Shown piece after piece: positions 28,512-36,146 of a stretch of 64,000 nt of DNA (within the stretch, counting starts at the first letter, position 1; every line of letters begins with the position of its first letter). A program made the translations under genes and the position numbers. This DNA is from Deltaproteobacteria bacterium (lineage in GTDB: Bacteria; Bdellovibrionota; Bdellovibrionia; Bdellovibrionales; Bdellovibrionaceae), in contig JAFLCC010000002.1 in assembly GCA_017302835.1 (NCBI GenBank), positions 248,001-312,000 on the forward strand, written 5' to 3'. The notes beneath the pieces are model-generated. The model was given only the letters and a program-made list of their open reading frames with translations. It was not told the origin of the DNA and did not search any database.

Positions 28512-29492
28512 ATGCTAGAAGTGTTTCCACAACCGGAAAAATGGGATTTATTAAATAATAAATTAAAAAATGAATTAAAATCTGATCAATCCGTGCGTGC
28601 GTACGTCAATCCTTACCTGGCGACCTATGATTTAGTTATTGGGTTATCACAGTTGTTTTCCCATAAACGAAGTATTGCTTGGATCAAGGGATTATCCCCA
28701 TTGTTTGATAGTGTGTATTCTTATTTTGTTCGAGAGGGTTACCATATTCAGACTTACACTCTAGAAGAATTTCAGAAAGAGGCGATCGATCTTCTGAAGT
28801 TTGTTGATCAATTAAAAAAAGACACTCTATTCTTTTTTTATGCTGAAGATAACCCTTTAACAGGAGAACTTTACGATTTTGAGAATTTGGAAAATATTTT
28901 GAGCCACAAAAAAATATTTTCGATCTCTGTGAGCCATCAAAATGTATTAAATCGAAGTAAAAGTTTCTATCCACTGAGCTCGCGTATCTGTTGGCAGGAT
29001 GAAGATTTAACCTTGGTTTACCTTGGTGAAAAGTTAAAGGTAAACTCTATTGTGGGTTATTTTCAGAATTTTGGGTTTAAAAATGATTTATTTTTTAATG
29101 ACCTTTTTCTGAAGAATAAGTTCAAAAACTTTCACCATAGGCAGACTTTTAAGAAAGAAATTCTACATTTTGAAAACTCTTTCGTTGAAAATAATATGAT
29201 TCATTCTGATCAAAGAATCTGGGATAGATCCTTACTCAAATTCTCTGAAGTTCATTCCGATGAGCTAGCTTATCGATTAAAAGAGCTGGGGTTTAATAAC
29301 GTTTTTTCTTTGAGCGTCTGCAGCTTTGGTTCCGTTAAGATGTTCCATAAAGGATTATCTTCAGAATATTTAAAGACAGATTTAAATCATTTAATATTGT
29401 TTTCTTTCAAGGAATTGTCTGATTTTCCAAGTGCAGAGCAAATTAAAACATGTATTGAAGAGATCAAATCCTCTTCTTCCTGGGTGTTTTAG
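28512..29492 (+). CDS. Uncharacterised cytoplasmic protein upstream of recO
   Basis: A 326-residue protein, started at ATG 28512 (a TTG at 28506 is also possible). No signal peptide, membrane helix or cysteine motif is seen. It has mixed alpha/beta character and segments such as 'KDTLFFFYAEDNPLTGELYD' and 'KIFSISVSHQN', which alternate like a Rossmann or PLP-transferase-type core. No lysine/aspartate signature of those enzymes can be placed. I therefore give no function. It ends 3 bases before the TTG start of recO, so it probably shares that transcript. Confidence 0.7.
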   Translation: MLEVFPQPEKWDLLNNKLKNELKSDQSVRAYVNPYLATYDLVIGLSQLFSHKRSIAWIKGLSPLFDSVYSYFVREGYHIQTYTLEEFQKEAIDLLKFVDQLKKDTLFFFYAEDNPLTGELYDFENLENILSHKKIFSISVSHQNVLNRSKSFYPLSSRICWQDEDLTLVYLGEKLKVNSIVGYFQNFGFKNDLFFNDLFLKNKFKNFHHRQTFKKEILHFENSFVENNMIHSDQRIWDRSLLKFSEVHSDELAYRLKELGFNNVFSLSVCSFGSVKMFHKGLSSEYLKTDLNHLILFSFKELSDFPSAEQIKTCIEEIKSSSSWVF

Positions 29493-29495
29493 TTT

Positions 29496-30119
29496 TTGTT
29501 ACACACCGGATTTTTTATCATATTAAAAAAAGTTAAATATTCTGAGGCCGACTTGATATTAACGGCTCTTTCTTCTCTGGGAGAAAAAAAATCTTTTTTA
29601 GCTAGGAACGCTCTCAAAAGTAAAAAAAGATTTGGAGGAGGAGTCCTGGAGCCCACTCACTATGTTAAGTTAACTTATCTTAATAAAGAGGATCGCCATC
29701 AATTAAATATTTTAGAAGAAGCACAGCTTGTAAATGATTTCAATTCTTTAAGGAAAAATTATGACCTTCTAGAATTCGCCCTTCAGACTGTAGATTGTAT
29801 TTATAAAATTTGTCAGGAGGGGGATCAAAATTCTGCAACACTTTATAATTTGGTAGGCCATACATTGAAGAATCTTTGTAAGGAAAATATAAATCTAGAT
29901 TTGGATCTACCCATATTAAAATTGCAATTTTATATTAAATTGTTAACGGAACAAGGGGTTTTGGATCCAGAACCCTGGATGTTTGGTTACTTACAAACCA
30001 AATTGAGTGACCATGAGATCTTGAGGACAAAAATTTTGCACGATAAGAATTTTGTTTCTCAGATCGAAAATAAGATAAAACACTATTTGCTCCATGCTAA
30101 TTTGGATGAGAGCTCTTAA
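29496..30119 (+). CDS. recO: DNA repair protein RecO
   Basis: A 207-residue protein starting at TTG. The N-terminal OB domain shows 'GFFIILKKVKYSEADLILTALSSLGEK', the usual 'v+.+.y.E.d.ivt.lt...G' RecO signature. 'ARNALKSKKRFGGGVLEPTHYVKLTY' then matches the 'G.r+.ks+f...lePf' segment. It is shorter than the usual 240-250 residues, and no zinc-binding cysteine cluster is visible in the C-terminal part. RecO loads RecA on SSB-coated DNA with RecR. The 3' ends of recO and the convergent xer gene overlap by 4 bases. Confidence 0.85.
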   Translation: MLHTGFFIILKKVKYSEADLILTALSSLGEKKSFLARNALKSKKRFGGGVLEPTHYVKLTYLNKEDRHQLNILEEAQLVNDFNSLRKNYDLLEFALQTVDCIYKICQEGDQNSATLYNLVGHTLKNLCKENINLDLDLPILKLQFYIKLLTEQGVLDPEPWMFGYLQTKLSDHEILRTKILHDKNFVSQIENKIKHYLLHANLDESS

Positions 30120-31060
30120 AGAGGTTTGATTTTTTTTCCAAGAGGATGATGGTTTTCCATAACGTGATAGAGATGGTTTAAGCTTAAATGGGTGTATTTT
30201 TCTGTTGCGGCTAAACTTTCATGGCCTAAAAGAGTTTGGATAACTCTCAAGTTGGCACCACTACTTAATAAATGAGTCGCATAACTATGCCTGAGAGCGT
30301 GGGGGTTAAGGCTTTTTGTTAGTCCGGCCTTTTTCCCAATACTTCGAATCCACTCATATCCAGTTCGTGGGGATAACTCCCGATCTCCGAAAACGAATTC
30401 AGAAGATGAAAAATATTTCTCAGAAAAGCTCTTTAGGGATAGGCTAACGATTTTGGGAATAACAATGATCCTTTCTTTCTGCCCTTTTCCAAGGATTCGA
30501 AGGGATCTTTTTTCAAATGATATGTTATTCCATTTTAACTGACAGGCCTCAGAGACTCTTAGGCCTCCTCCGTAAAGAACAAGAAAAAAAAGAGTCTGAC
30601 TGCTATTTAATTTTCTTTTCTGATCCTCATGAGTGGCCTGAATTTCATTGGATAAAAAGCTAAGACAGCTTAAAACTTCATCAAAAGAGATAAAATGAGG
30701 GATTTTTTTTGGCACTTTGGGAGAGGGAATCAATGTTCCAAGATTTTCCTCTATTTTTTTTTCTTTAAAGAGATAGTTAAAGAAACTTTTTAAGGCCCCA
30801 ATTTTTCTATTTCTAGTTGAAAGTTTTTTATCCTTCCAGATGGAAAGCCTGCTAAAGATAAATGCTTTTAATTGATCAACAGATATAAATTGGAATGGTT
30901 TTAAAGTGGAGTCTTCAGATTTTACATTAAAAAACTCAAACAGGTCATTTTTGTAAGCTCTGAGGGTGTTTACGGATGAAAAGTTTACATTTTCAAGTAA
31001 TTTTAAATAGTTATCTATTTCATGTTGTGGATAAAAAGGCTTCATTTTTAGGCAATTCAT
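30116..31060 (-). CDS. xerC: Tyrosine recombinase of the XerC/XerD type
   Basis: A 314-residue integrase with an N-terminal SAM-like core-binding domain (residues 10-110) and a catalytic domain. The first Arg is in 'LYGGGLRVSEACQLKW'. 'LNPHALRHSYATHLL' gives H-x-x-R. 'LRVIQTLLGHESLAATEKYTHLS' gives the second His and the Tyr nucleophile near residue 296. These match XerC/D closely. It probably resolves chromosome dimers at dif; only one Xer gene is seen here, so XerC versus XerD is undecided. Two starts are possible (31060 and 31045). It diverges from the sigma-54 activator. Confidence 0.85.
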   Translation of the reverse strand: MNCLKMKPFYPQHEIDNYLKLLENVNFSSVNTLRAYKNDLFEFFNVKSEDSTLKPFQFISVDQLKAFIFSRLSIWKDKKLSTRNRKIGALKSFFNYLFKEKKIEENLGTLIPSPKVPKKIPHFISFDEVLSCLSFLSNEIQATHEDQKRKLNSSQTLFFLVLYGGGLRVSEACQLKWNNISFEKRSLRILGKGQKERIIVIPKIVSLSLKSFSEKYFSSSEFVFGDRELSPRTGYEWIRSIGKKAGLTKSLNPHALRHSYATHLLSSGANLRVIQTLLGHESLAATEKYTHLSLNHLYHVMENHHPLGKKIKPL

Positions 31061-31212
31061 AAAATTAATTTAGTACCATGCAAATTTTTCTTGCAGATTC
31101 TACAAGGACGATGTATGTTGCGCTGCGTATACACAAGGTGACATTTTTTGTAAGTCATCAATTCAAACACTAGCACATTTAGCAGCACAATTAGCATAGA
31201 AAGGTGGTAAAT

Positions 31213-32283
31213 ATGAACGAAAACTCGATAATCTCTTCTCAGGTCCTGCCGACGAGTCAAACTCAAAATCAGATTCTTTGGGGAAAGCCAACAGAGCAAG
31301 TTAAAGTTCCTGAAATTAATCGATCTATAATCTATCAATCAGATGCCATGTCAAATCTCATGAAGATGATTGATCGAGTGGCCCCTTCAAATGCCAATGT
31401 TTTAGTTCTTGGAGAATCAGGAACAGGCAAGGAATTACTTGCAAGGGCTGTTCATGAAAGGTCACTTCGCAAAAATAAACCCTTTGTTGCCATTAACTGC
31501 GGAGCTCTTCGCGAGACTTTACTTGAAAGTGAATTATTCGGTCATGAAAAAGGCTCTTTTACTGGAGCTTACACCAAAAAAACAGGATTAGCAGAAGTAG
31601 CTAACCATGGAACTTTATTTTTAGATGAAATCGGTGAGTTATCCCCTGGAATACAAGCGAAACTTTTAAGATTTATTCAAGAGGGTGAGATATTTAGAGT
31701 TGGTGGAAAAGATCCTATCAAAGTTGATATTCGATTAATTTCTGCAACAAACCGTGAATTAGACCAAGAAGTACAAAAAGGAAATTTTAGAGAAGATTTA
31801 TTTTATCGTATAAATACAATCATCGTTAATGCTCCTCCTTTAAGAAGAAGAAAGGAAGATATTCCAGTTCTTATTCAGCATTTTATGAGCCATTCTTCCC
31901 AATCTCAATATGGCAAACTTAAAACAATGAGTTCTGAGGCTATTCAAAATATGATGAAATACGAGTGGCCAGGAAATATCAGGGAATTACAAAATGTTTG
32001 TGAACGGCTACAAATTCTTTCCGATGGGCACCAAATTGAAGTGGGAGATTTACCTGAAAATATTAAAAATCCAGATGTTCAAATCGATTTTTTGGAATAT
32101 GACCCAACAATTCCCCTATATGAAATTGAAAAAAAATATATTCTAAAAGGATTGGCCCATTTCAGTGGAAACAAAACCCAAGCGGCTAATAATTTAGGAA
32201 TCACTATTAAGACTCTTTATAATAAACTTCATGAGTATGGTGAATTTGACAAATTTGCAGTACACTCAAAGCCAACAAAATAA
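31213..32283 (+). CDS. Sigma-54-dependent activator without a receiver domain
   Basis: A 356-residue AAA+ regulator, started at ATG 31213 after AAGGTGG. The short N-terminus (about 45 residues) holds no response-regulator or GAF domain. The AAA+ core has Walker A 'GESGTGKE', the sigma-54-contacting loop 'GSFTGAY' (a normal variant of GAFTGA), Walker B 'GTLFLDEIGEL', and the arginine finger region 'FREDLFYRIN'. The C-terminus is a Fis-type helix-turn-helix ('KTQAANNLGITIKTLYNKL'). With no sensory domain it may be always active, or controlled by its level or a partner. It ends at a strong bidirectional terminator. Confidence 0.93.
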   Translation: MNENSIISSQVLPTSQTQNQILWGKPTEQVKVPEINRSIIYQSDAMSNLMKMIDRVAPSNANVLVLGESGTGKELLARAVHERSLRKNKPFVAINCGALRETLLESELFGHEKGSFTGAYTKKTGLAEVANHGTLFLDEIGELSPGIQAKLLRFIQEGEIFRVGGKDPIKVDIRLISATNRELDQEVQKGNFREDLFYRINTIIVNAPPLRRRKEDIPVLIQHFMSHSSQSQYGKLKTMSSEAIQNMMKYEWPGNIRELQNVCERLQILSDGHQIEVGDLPENIKNPDVQIDFLEYDPTIPLYEIEKKYILKGLAHFSGNKTQAANNLGITIKTLYNKLHEYGEFDKFAVHSKPTK

Positions 32284-32311
32284 ATAAAAAAATCTAAAGT
32301 CCAAATAACGG

Positions 32312-32340
32312 AAAATAGGGGTCTATATAACCCCTATTTT
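32312..32340. terminator. Bidirectional intrinsic terminator
   Basis: An 11-bp perfect stem, AAAATAGGGGT paired with ACCCCTATTTT, encloses a 7-base loop. T-rich tracts lie on both sides (TTTTTATTT on the + strand; the A-run on the other). It lies between two convergent genes, the sigma-54 activator and the histone-H1-like gene, and serves both. Confidence 0.88.
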
Positions 32341-32343
32341 TAT

Positions 32344-32988
32344 TTAGAAATAACCTTCTTCTCCATCGTCTTCTTCGTCGTCCTCTTCATCATCTGAGTC
32401 GTCAATATCTTCAAATTGATCTTCAGTGGTGCTTTCATCTTTTTCGTCCCAATTGTCGTCATCTTCTTCAGAAGATGAGGATTCATCGTCTAAACCAACA
32501 AGAGTATCGACATCTCCATCGTCATCAAATTCAGAAGAAAGTTCCTCTAAAGATTTTGAAGCTTCTTCGCTCAAAGCGGAAAGCCCAGCTCCGGCAACAG
32601 CAACAGCCGCAACAGCTGCAGCTAGTTTACCATTTTTAGATTTAGCAGTAGGCTTAGTTGCTGCTTTGGTAGTTGCTTTAGCAGTCGCTTTTTTCTTAGC
32701 TGCGGTTTTGGCAGCAGGCTTAGCAGCTGCTTTGGTAGTTGCTTTAGCAGTCGCTTTTTTCTTAGTTGCAGTTTTGGCAGCAGGCTTAGCAGCTGCTTTG
32801 GTAGTTGCTTTAGCAGTCGCTTTTTTCTTAGTTGCAGTTTTAGCAACAGGCTTCGCTGCTGCTTTAGTAGTTACTTTAGCAGTCGCTTTTTTCTTAGTTG
32901 CGGTTTTAGCAACAGGCTTTGCAGCTGCTTTGGTAGCTGCTTTAGCAGTCGCTTTTTTCTTAGTTGCAGGTTTCGTTGATTTGGCCAT
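32344..32988 (-). CDS. Histone H1-like Lys/Ala repeat protein with acidic tail
   Basis: A 214-residue protein in three parts. Residues 1-120 are Lys/Ala/Thr/Pro-rich and built from a 22-residue unit (KAAAKP.AKTA.KKKATAK.TT) repeated four times plus flanks. This is like the tails of bacterial H1-like DNA-binding proteins (AlgP/HC1 group). Residues about 125-145 are an Ala/Val/Gly hydrophobic stretch ('KLAAAVAAVAVAGAGLSAL'). Residues 150-214 are an acidic tail of Asp, Glu and Ser. The basic arm should bind DNA or RNA; the acidic part could shield it or bind other basic proteins. AAGGAG precedes the ATG. Such repeats vary in copy number by slippage. Confidence 0.85.
   Translation of the reverse strand: MAKSTKPATKKKATAKAATKAAAKPVAKTATKKKATAKVTTKAAAKPVAKTATKKKATAKATTKAAAKPAAKTATKKKATAKATTKAAAKPAAKTAAKKKATAKATTKAATKPTAKSKNGKLAAAVAAVAVAGAGLSALSEEASKSLEELSSEFDDDGDVDTLVGLDDESSSSEEDDDNWDEKDESTTEDQFEDIDDSDDEEDDEEDDGEEGYF
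32668..32931 (-). repeat. 66-bp tandem repeat inside the H1-like gene
   Basis: Four near-identical 66-base units, each coding for 22 residues, lie head to tail within the basic part of the H1-like gene. The unit borders are visible on the + strand as repeated 'gcagtcgcttttttctta' blocks at 66-base spacing. Because the unit is a multiple of three, gain or loss of units keeps the frame. Confidence 0.85.
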
Positions 32989-33067
32989 TAAAACTCCTTA
33001 AAGTATATTCATAATAGGGTTTACGAGATTATGCTATACGAGGAAAATTTTAAGGGCAAGAAATTAC

Positions 33068-33883
33068 TTAGTAAAGATAGTACTCTTCGAGGAGTTTACT
33101 TAGCTGTGGATCCAATCGATAAGACATAAAGAATCCACCATTCGTTACATTCTTTTTCCCTAGAAAAGTTAAGTAGCCCATGATTTTAGTATTTTCTTTA
33201 TTTTTTATACTAAACACCAGCTCATTGATCTGTATGGAACCAAAGTTGATAACGGGATCAAATTTAGTCTCGGCATAAAAGCCAATCGCTTCGGCGCTTA
33301 GGTAAAGATAGAGCTTTTCTTCTTTGTCAGGAGTTAGTAAAAAACCTTTTGATGGCGGTTCTCCAGAGGGAAAGAAGGGTATTCTGTTACCATTTGGAAG
33401 TTTCGCAGGAACTTCACTGACATTTTGCAGCACATATTTGACGGGGATAATGAGTTTGATAAGCGGATTGTCTGCAGAATTGTCCGAGATAATTCTCATT
33501 CCAGGGTAGTTTTTAATCTCCATTTCAAAGTTTACTAAGTTAGAAAAATTTGACATCGGAATTCCTATCGAGAATTCGCCTCTTTCTTTATTAAAGTCCA
33601 ATGCGGGAGTTGTTATGTTTTTAGCAGGTCCATTAGCTATAAACCCGCTAAGGTTTGTTTTTTTTAAGATTTCTAAAATTTCTTTTTTTCGGTCAGCAGA
33701 AGTTTTTTTGTCAGGAACGGCTATGGTTCCATTGTCAGTATTATGATTTGCTTCCTGACTGTCTTCATTAGTGGAAGATGCCGTTTTAGAGTTAAAACTT
33801 TCAGGTGAGCAATTGGTTAAACAACATAAAGTGAGAGTGAGAAGCGCTATTTTTTTATGTGAAAAAGTTGAATTTAATTTCAT
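33068..33883 (-). CDS. Uncharacterised lipoprotein
   Basis: A 271-residue protein. The start ATG at 33883 has AAGGGGGA just upstream; an earlier start would add 16 residues ahead of the signal. The lipoprotein signal ends 'LTLCCLTNCSPES'. A low-complexity Asn/Asp/Ser/Thr linker (residues 25-50) follows. The mature domain (about residues 60-271) has beta-rich segments such as 'FSIGIPMSNFSNLVNFEMEI' and 'VNFGSIQINELVF'. I recognise no family. It is a single-gene unit, upstream of the palindromic element and flagellin. Confidence 0.75.
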   Translation of the reverse strand: MKLNSTFSHKKIALLTLTLCCLTNCSPESFNSKTASSTNEDSQEANHNTDNGTIAVPDKKTSADRKKEILEILKKTNLSGFIANGPAKNITTPALDFNKERGEFSIGIPMSNFSNLVNFEMEIKNYPGMRIISDNSADNPLIKLIIPVKYVLQNVSEVPAKLPNGNRIPFFPSGEPPSKGFLLTPDKEEKLYLYLSAEAIGFYAETKFDPVINFGSIQINELVFSIKNKENTKIMGYLTFLGKKNVTNGGFFMSYRLDPQLSKLLEEYYLY

Positions 33884-34007
33884 AATTTCCCCCTTGGGTC
33901 TAAGTCTAATGAGCTCATTTGCTGGACTCACAGCTAGTCATCGGCCCTAAGGATTAAGACTTTAGGCTTTTTATATAAAATGTACCTTAGTCTAGGGAAG
34001 TGTTTTT

Positions 34008-34138
34008 AGAGCCTGTCCCTAAAAGGTCATCTACTTCGTTGGACCGTCAAAAAATTCGTTCCAACTTACATAAAGTAAGTCTCCACGAATTTTTTGACGG
34101 AATCACGCCTTGTATCTGACCTTTTGGGGACAGGCTCT
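34008..34138. repeat. 131-bp imperfect palindrome (MITE-like or REP-type hairpin)
   Basis: Outer arms AGAGCCTGTCCC (34008-34019) and GGGACAGGCTCT (34127-34138) pair perfectly. Inside them AAAAGGTCA/TGACCTTTT, then the 16-bp CCGTCAAAAAATTCGT (34044-34059) / ACGAATTTTTTGACGG (34085-34100), and a core ACTTAC/GTAAGT pair in order. The whole element could fold into one long hairpin. It sits in the gap between a lipoprotein promoter and the flagellin terminator. It has no coding capacity. The form fits a non-autonomous mobile element or an extragenic palindromic repeat; no second copy is in the window. Confidence 0.8.
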
Positions 34139-34179
34139 TTTAGTTTAATCAGTTTGATCAGATTATTCAGTTTAAAAAC

Positions 34180-34211
34180 AAAAAAAGGGGTTAACATTTA
34201 AGTTAACCCCT
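34180..34211 (-). terminator. Flagellin transcription terminator
   Basis: On the minus strand, the stem AGGGGTTAAC / GTTAACCCCT (10 bp, perfect, loop of 6) is followed by TTTTTTGTTTTT. It lies 23 bases past the flagellin stop codon. This is a classic intrinsic terminator. Confidence 0.9.
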
Positions 34212-34234
34212 AACGATGTGATAATAGCGGGACT

Positions 34235-35068
34235 TTAGCCAATTAGTTTAAGAGCTAATTGATTAGTTTGATTTGCTTGAGAAAGAGTTGCTGTACCTGC
34301 TTGTAAGAGAATGTTATTTCTAACCATCTCTGATGAAGCTTGAGCAACATCGGTATCTCTGATTCGACTATTAGCAGCACTCATGTTTTCATGAGCAACT
34401 CCTAAATTGTCAACAGTCGATGTCAATCTATTCTGTAAGGCTCCCAAATTGGCTCTGTAGCCATTTACAAGTTCCTGGGCAGAATCTAAAGACATCAATG
34501 CACTTTGAGCTCCTTCTTTGGACGTATAGTCTAATCCACTTAATCCCAAGGCATCTAAAGTAGCTACATTTTCTGATGCATTAAATGAGATTCTGTCTTC
34601 TTCAGCATTGTTAAAAATACCAACTTGAAAATCGAAAGTTGGTGTGGATCCATCAAGAAGTTTAGTTTTACCCCAAGTAGTCACTGAAGCAATCCTTTGG
34701 ACTTCCGATTTCAACTGATCTACCTCTTTATTTAGAAATCCTCTCTCTACTGAGCCAACAGTGTCAGACGCTGACTGGATGCCTAGTTCTCTTAATCTAA
34801 CAATGACGTTACCAATTTCGTTTAAACCACCTTCAGCAGTTTGAACCATTGAAATACCATCATTCGCATTTCTTTGTGCTTGCGATGTAGATCTGATACT
34901 CGCCTTTAATCCTTCGCTGATAGCCAAACCAGCAGCATCGTCTGCAGCTATGTTGATTCGACTACCAGAGGCTAGTTGCCCCATGGATTTTCCTATTGAT
35001 CGTTGGCTACCCACTAAATTTCTTTGTGCATTGATAGCCGCCAAGTTCGTTGTTACTCTCATACCCAT
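34235..35068 (-). CDS. fliC: Flagellin
   Basis: A 277-residue flagellin, a compact type with only the conserved D0/D1 parts and a short middle. The N-terminus 'VTTNLAAINAQRNLVGSQRSI' and 'LASGSRINIAADDAAGLAISEGL' are the standard D0/D1 helices. The C-terminus contains 'RIRDTDVAQASSEMVRNNILLQ' and ends 'QLALKLIG'. It is exported by the flagellar type III system without a cleaved signal. GGAGG lies before the ATG. A strong terminator follows and a 445-base leader region precedes it, so it is transcribed alone. No other flagellar gene is in the window, so it may be one of several flagellins. Confidence 0.97.
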   Translation of the reverse strand: MGMRVTTNLAAINAQRNLVGSQRSIGKSMGQLASGSRINIAADDAAGLAISEGLKASIRSTSQAQRNANDGISMVQTAEGGLNEIGNVIVRLRELGIQSASDTVGSVERGFLNKEVDQLKSEVQRIASVTTWGKTKLLDGSTPTFDFQVGIFNNAEEDRISFNASENVATLDALGLSGLDYTSKEGAQSALMSLDSAQELVNGYRANLGALQNRLTSTVDNLGVAHENMSAANSRIRDTDVAQASSEMVRNNILLQAGTATLSQANQTNQLALKLIG

Positions 35069-35513
35069 AAATTAATCCTCCGTTAAATTAAATTCTTTCA
35101 TATACCTCCTTGTTGTTAATTTTCTCCTCAATCTTTTGAGGCCGCATTCCTTGCGAATTAATAAATATTTTGGCCTATTACTATTTTTGAAAATTATTTG
35201 AACATTCTATTGTTCTTTAGTATCTTCCTTGAAGGCCTCCTTTCTTTAAGGTTGAAAAGTGTGACTTCACTTTTCGGTTCTTCCTGAATCCCAGTTATTG
35301 CTTCACATCTTAAATCGTTGCTTACAAATAACAGTTCGGGAGCAGTGACATATTCTTGACAGGACATAAGGTAAGAAAAAGCAATCAGAAATCAAATTCG
35401 GTCTTTAGAACGAGGAAAAAAAATCCACGTAGAGGAAAAATATATATAGGCGAGTTCTCCAACGAGCTCGTGTTAAGTAAATAATTTGAGGTGGAGGATA
35501 TGTGTAGATGAGT
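35069..35513. other. 445-base non-coding region upstream of flagellin
   Basis: No gene is seen. It must hold the flagellin promoter on the minus strand. I found no convincing sigma-28 or sigma-54 consensus. One hairpin is clear: GAAAAGTG (35254-35261) with CACTTTTC (35268-35275), loop of 6. A second short palindromic patch, around 'gagttctccaacgagctcgtg', is near 35454-35474. The length leaves room for a long structured leader. Confidence 0.6.
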
Positions 35514-36146
35514 TTATGTAACAGCGAGAGTATATTCTTTGAGAATTCGATGGGCTGGTTCATAGGAGCAGCCCAAAATTTTCGCTATCTGATAAGGAGT
35601 TTTAATTCCTACATCAATCGCAGTTATAATATCAGCTCTCCACGAAGCGCCAAAAATAAGACGATTACGATACTGTGGATTTTTTCTAACCAGTCGTTCA
35701 GGTGTTTGTGAGTCTGAAGCACGTATCCTGATAGTTCCGTTTGGTATTAAAAATCCATTTTTTTTAAAATTAGGTTCTTCTCCTTTTAAAATCATCGAAC
35801 TTAATGCCAGTTCAGTATTGACTAAAGCCAGAGGACCTTTTTGTTTTTTTATCAGTCTCTTCCATTGATGAAAGCCCATATTAAATGCACAAATCGCTAC
35901 AGCAACAAGCCATGGGGAATTTTTCTTTTTTTGAAGCTTCATCAATTTTTCAATAATGACGTAGTCTCCATGAACAGATACCCAACTGCATAGCAATGAA
36001 AATAGGCTACTATCATGAGGAATTTCTAAAGTGGCATCATGCAAAGTATTTTCAATATCGACCCATTGTGGATCTTTTATTTTTTGAACGCCAGCTAGCT
36101 GAACACCAATGTAAATCAGCTTTTGGTCAAGAGATAGATTACTCAT
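35514..36146 (-). CDS. HTH protein paired with a nucleotidyltransferase (possible antitoxin)
   Basis: A 210-residue protein whose start overlaps the end of the nucleotidyltransferase gene by 8 bases. The first 150 residues are helical with no motif I recognise. The C-terminal 45 residues look like a winged helix-turn-helix: 'RLIFGASWRADIITAI' followed by 'KTPYQIAKILGCSYEPAHRIL', in which the last segment is a recognition-helix pattern. Similar HTH partners sit next to minimal nucleotidyltransferases in toxin-antitoxin-like pairs such as AbiE. There, however, the HTH is N-terminal and its gene comes first. It probably binds the palindrome upstream of the pair. Function as antitoxin is inference. 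Confidence 0.65.
   Translation of the reverse strand: MSNLSLDQKLIYIGVQLAGVQKIKDPQWVDIENTLHDATLEIPHDSSLFSLLCSWVSVHGDYVIIEKLMKLQKKKNSPWLVAVAICAFNMGFHQWKRLIKKQKGPLALVNTELALSSMILKGEEPNFKKNGFLIPNGTIRIRASDSQTPERLVRKNPQYRNRLIFGASWRADIITAIDVGIKTPYQIAKILGCSYEPAHRILKEYTLAVT

Noticed and set aside
31057-31338. 93-codon open frame on the minus strand between xer and the sigma-54 activator
   Set aside because: It overlaps the start of the activator and the control region and has no ribosome-binding site or protein-like pattern.
32426-33001. 191-codon open frame on the + strand
   Set aside because: It is the antisense shadow of the repetitive H1-like gene; its Ala/Val/Phe repeat is a by-product of the Lys/Ala repeat codons.
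35341-35410. Sigma-28 promoter for flagellin (TAAAGACC ... CTGATTGC on the minus strand)
   Set aside because: Only about half of the -10 consensus fits, so I do not call it.
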